8,011 bases of DNA from Chloroflexota bacterium (GTDB lineage: Bacteria > Chloroflexota > Dehalococcoidia > Lucifugimonadales > JAPUKM01). The translations under genes were made by a program, and so were the position numbers. The notes under the pieces were generated by a model. It was not told the DNA's origin. It saw only the letters and a program-made list of their open reading frames with translations, and made no database searches. Location: the NCBI GenBank assembly GCA_027295645.1, contig JAPUKM010000188.1, positions 1 through 8,011 of the forward strand, given 5' to 3'. The number at the start of each line of letters is the position of its first letter. The stretch's first letter is position 1. Below, one piece after another: positions 6,444 through 8,011 of the stretch.

Positions 6444-7487
6444 TTAGGTGCCCCGCAGTGTGGCACGCAGCGGCTCAAGGTCAATCGATTTGGAGAGGAG
6501 ATCGGCATAGCAGTCGGCCTTGTCCGGGTGGTGGACGGTGACGCCGCCGAAGAGGGTGTCCAGGCTTCTGGCGGTTGTCAGCGTATCGCTCTCAACAACC
6601 ACCACCGGGATCTCCTCCTCCCGGGCCTCATACTCGACGTACTGAATTGGGTGGTGCCCCCCAGTCAACACCAGACATCGTGTAGGTGTGGCCAGAGCAG
6701 CCATCTGAATGTCCGGCCTGTCGCCCCGTACAATGACGGCCTTCTTCTGATACCTGGCAAAATAGTCGACGCCCGAGTCCAGAACGAGACCGCCGATCAT
6801 CACATGGTCCACAAGCTCGCCCCGCTTCTCATCACCCATCAGGAATGTGCCCTTGATGTGCTCCACAAGCTGACCTACGGTGACTCCGAGCATGCATCTG
6901 GCTTCAGGCACGCTCCCCAGCACCTTCAGCCCGTGCGCCTCCAGAGCGGGTGTAAGGGACGATTGGGCGGTGTGTCCACGATATCTGGGCACGCCGTTTA
7001 GGACCACGCCAAGCAGGCGGTCGCCGAGGGCCTCAAGGGGCGCGATGCTCTCCTCTATCTGTAGGTCAGGCTGGTATCTAACAAGCGCTACGATTTGGGC
7101 ATCCAGCATCTCGGCAAGGCTGGCAGCTACGGGGAGGGGTTGGCCCTGGGGGGTGGTTACCGGCGGGCCTTCGATGATTACGGCTCCAGCCCTGTCCATC
7201 TGATTGAAGGCGGTTACAATGCTCTCAGTAGTGGAGGGGTTGAGGCCCCGACGTGCCTCGGTCATACCCATTGAGACCGGCCACGATTCGGGCTGGGAAG
7301 CGCCGGTCAGCTCTGAGTAGAAAGCAATGTCGGGGTCGGGCCGTGGAGCAGCGTTCCCGGGGGTGATCCGGATGGGCTTACATAGGAATGGGAGAGACTG
7401 CTCACGGCCAGTGAGACGTGCAAGCCCGGCGCAAAAGGCCGTTCTTCCAGCCTCTTTGTGGATAGAAGTTACGAGGAGTGCTCCCAT
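6444..7487 (-). CDS. BioD-like P-loop plus DRTGG-domain protein (phosphotransacetylase N-region type)
   Basis: The N-terminal half resembles the dethiobiotin-synthetase-like P-loop fold, and the C-terminal half is a DRTGG domain (about residues 207-320 counted from GTG 7508) with RGDRPDIQMAAL and LVLTGG. The same pair of domains forms the regulatory N-terminus of long phosphate acetyltransferases; no acetyltransferase catalytic domain follows here, so this is a stand-alone regulator or nucleotide sensor of unknown target. Supporting details are the Walker-B-like VIIEGPP (110-116), VALVRYQPD (140-148) and GVVLNGVP (167-174). The P-loop reads HKEAGRTA, with Arg where the invariant GKT lysine is expected. 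I prefer ATG 7487 because the family starts just before the first strand; GTG 7508 would add seven residues. Confidence in the family is good, in the biological role low. Confidence 0.85.
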   Translation of the reverse strand: MGALLVTSIHKEAGRTAFCAGLARLTGREQSLPFLCKPIRITPGNAAPRPDPDIAFYSELTGASQPESWPVSMGMTEARRGLNPSTTESIVTAFNQMDRAGAVIIEGPPVTTPQGQPLPVAASLAEMLDAQIVALVRYQPDLQIEESIAPLEALGDRLLGVVLNGVPRYRGHTAQSSLTPALEAHGLKVLGSVPEARCMLGVTVGQLVEHIKGTFLMGDEKRGELVDHVMIGGLVLDSGVDYFARYQKKAVIVRGDRPDIQMAALATPTRCLVLTGGHHPIQYVEYEAREEEIPVVVVESDTLTTARSLDTLFGGVTVHHPDKADCYADLLSKSIDLEPLRATLRGT

Positions 7488-7552
7488 TTTCCCTGGGCAT
7501 ATTAGCACAGGGGCTTTCCAGGTGGACAGTCACGCTTGCGGTTCTCTTTACC

Positions 7553-7581
7553 TTGACACCCAAATAGCCGTATCCTAGTAT
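7553..7581 (+). promoter_or_regulatory. Promoter of the tRNA-Phe/tRNA-Gly unit
   Basis: A perfect TTGACA (7553-7558) and TAGTAT (7576-7581) are separated by 17 bases. Transcription would start near 7588, only about 2 bases before the mature 5' end of tRNA-Phe, so little or no 5' leader would need removal. Confidence 0.75.
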
Positions 7582-7589
7582 GAGCGAGA

Positions 7590-7662
<73 letters not shown>

Positions 7663-7694
7663 CATCGGAGCGGGTCAGAGCCCGGTGTGGGTGA

Positions 7695-7771
7695 GCGGAA
7701 GTGGCTCAGTCTGGTAGAGCATCTCCTTGCCAAGGAGAAGGTCGGGGGTTCGAATCCCCCCTTCCGCTCCA
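7695..7771 (+). tRNA. tRNA-Gly (anticodon GCC)
   Basis: A complete cloverleaf: acceptor GCGGAAG/CTTCCGC (7 bp), D arm GCTC/GAGC, anticodon stem TCTCC/GGAGA with loop TTGCCAA (anticodon GCC), and T arm GGGGG/CCCCC with TTCGAAT. The discriminator base is T, and CCA is encoded at 7769-7771. It lies 32 bases after tRNA-Phe and is probably co-transcribed from the promoter at 7553. Confidence 0.97.
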
Positions 7772-7864
7772 GTAATCCGCAAAGCTGAGACGGTGGCGGC
7801 AATGTTGAGTTTTGTATAGAACCACCAGCGGGACGCTCGATTTTTCCAGGGTCTGGGTATTAGA

Positions 7865-7894
7865 AGAGCCCCTGCCATGCCAGGCAGGGGCTCT
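7865..7894. terminator. Strong hairpin, likely bidirectional terminator between tRNA unit and convergent hydrolase
   Basis: AGAGCCCCTGCC (7865-7876) and GGCAGGGGCTCT (7883-7894) form a perfect 12-bp stem with a 6-base loop. On the plus strand CATTT follows directly and a run of six T at 7907-7912 follows a little later. On the minus strand it sits about 33 bases past the hydrolase stop, followed by TTCTAAT. The position between convergent transcripts fits a shared terminator. The interval 7772-7864 holds no gene, only a small AGCG/CGCT hairpin before TTTTT at 7827-7845, which may be an earlier minor tRNA terminator. Confidence 0.75.
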
Positions 7895-7926
7895 CATTTA
7901 GATACGTTTTTTCCAGGGCGGTGCTG

Positions 7927-8011
7927 TTAGTCCTGGAGAAAGTCCAGGGTCATCTTGACGAACTCATCGGGCGTGTCCCAGTGGATGCTGCCAGCCCCCG
8001 GGACCACCTTG
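7927..8011 (-). CDS. Alpha/beta-hydrolase, C-terminal fragment
   Basis: Only the last 27 codons and the TAA stop lie in the window; the gene enters from the right edge. The fragment contains VVPGAGSIHWDTPDEF and ends TLDFLQD. This is the typical end of an alpha/beta-hydrolase fold enzyme, where the histidine of the catalytic triad sits before the final helix (VPGAGH..HWD.P.EF). The nucleophile and acid residues are outside the window, so the substrate cannot be judged. It converges on the tRNA unit and probably ends at the hairpin at 7865-7894. Confidence 0.7.
   Translation of the reverse strand, partial: KVVPGAGSIHWDTPDEFVKMTLDFLQD

Noticed and set aside
5909..6541. Ser/Arg-rich plus-strand open frame of 210 codons
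   Set aside because: It is the complement of the RNase Y coiled-coil region and runs across the rny promoter; no domain is visible.

Overview
This is a fully packed bacterial chromosomal window of moderately high GC. Nine protein genes all lie on the minus strand, and two tRNA genes lie on the plus strand near the right end. The gene set is RNase Y followed by the YmdB phosphodiesterase, a PHP phosphoesterase, PlsY, a zinc-ribbon/B-box membrane protein, a short glycine-rich RRM protein and a BioD/DRTGG protein. Together with Gram-positive-style sigma70 promoters it suggests a Chloroflexota (Dehalococcoidia-like) genome. That assignment is an inference from gene content and style, not from a search.

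Region by region, in minus-strand transcription order from right to left: (1) 7927-8011 is the C-terminal end of an alpha/beta-hydrolase running in from the right edge. (2) 7553-7894 holds a plus-strand tRNA unit: a TTGACA/TAGTAT promoter, tRNA-Phe(GAA), tRNA-Gly(GCC), and a 12-bp hairpin probably shared as a terminator with the convergent hydrolase. (3) 6444-7487 is a BioD-like P-loop plus DRTGG protein with an altered P-loop. (4) 6265-6443 is an intergenic region with a good promoter for the next gene. (5) 2267-6264 is the core cluster: rny (RNase Y), ymdB, a PHP-domain phosphoesterase and plsY. (6) 1698-2270 is a zinc-ribbon/B-box membrane protein overlapping plsY by 4 bases, followed by a hairpin. 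(7) 1214-1625 is an RRM RNA-binding protein gene with its own promoter and an mRNA leader packed with three dyads. (8) 1-933 is an FMN-dependent nitronate monooxygenase/2-enoyl reductase-type enzyme that runs off the left edge.

Functionally, the core of the window concerns RNA turnover and nucleotide handling. RNase Y is the membrane-anchored endonuclease that starts mRNA decay. YmdB is its classic operon partner and acts on 2',3'-cyclic nucleotides. The PHP protein resembles enzymes that remove phosphate from 3',5'-bisphosphonucleotides or trim RNA ends. An RRM protein follows downstream. PlsY (acyl-phosphate glycerol-3-phosphate acyltransferase) ties the same transcript to membrane lipid synthesis.

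Most of the window is ordinary housekeeping content and I see no clear novel defence or mobile system. The points most worth a second look are: the YmdB homologue has glycine where the family's metal-binding Asn67 is expected; the RRM mRNA leader contains a perfect 20-bp palindrome and two more dyads; the RRM gene ends in an 18-glycine run encoded by simple repeats; and a dyad spans the rny stop codon in front of ymdB.
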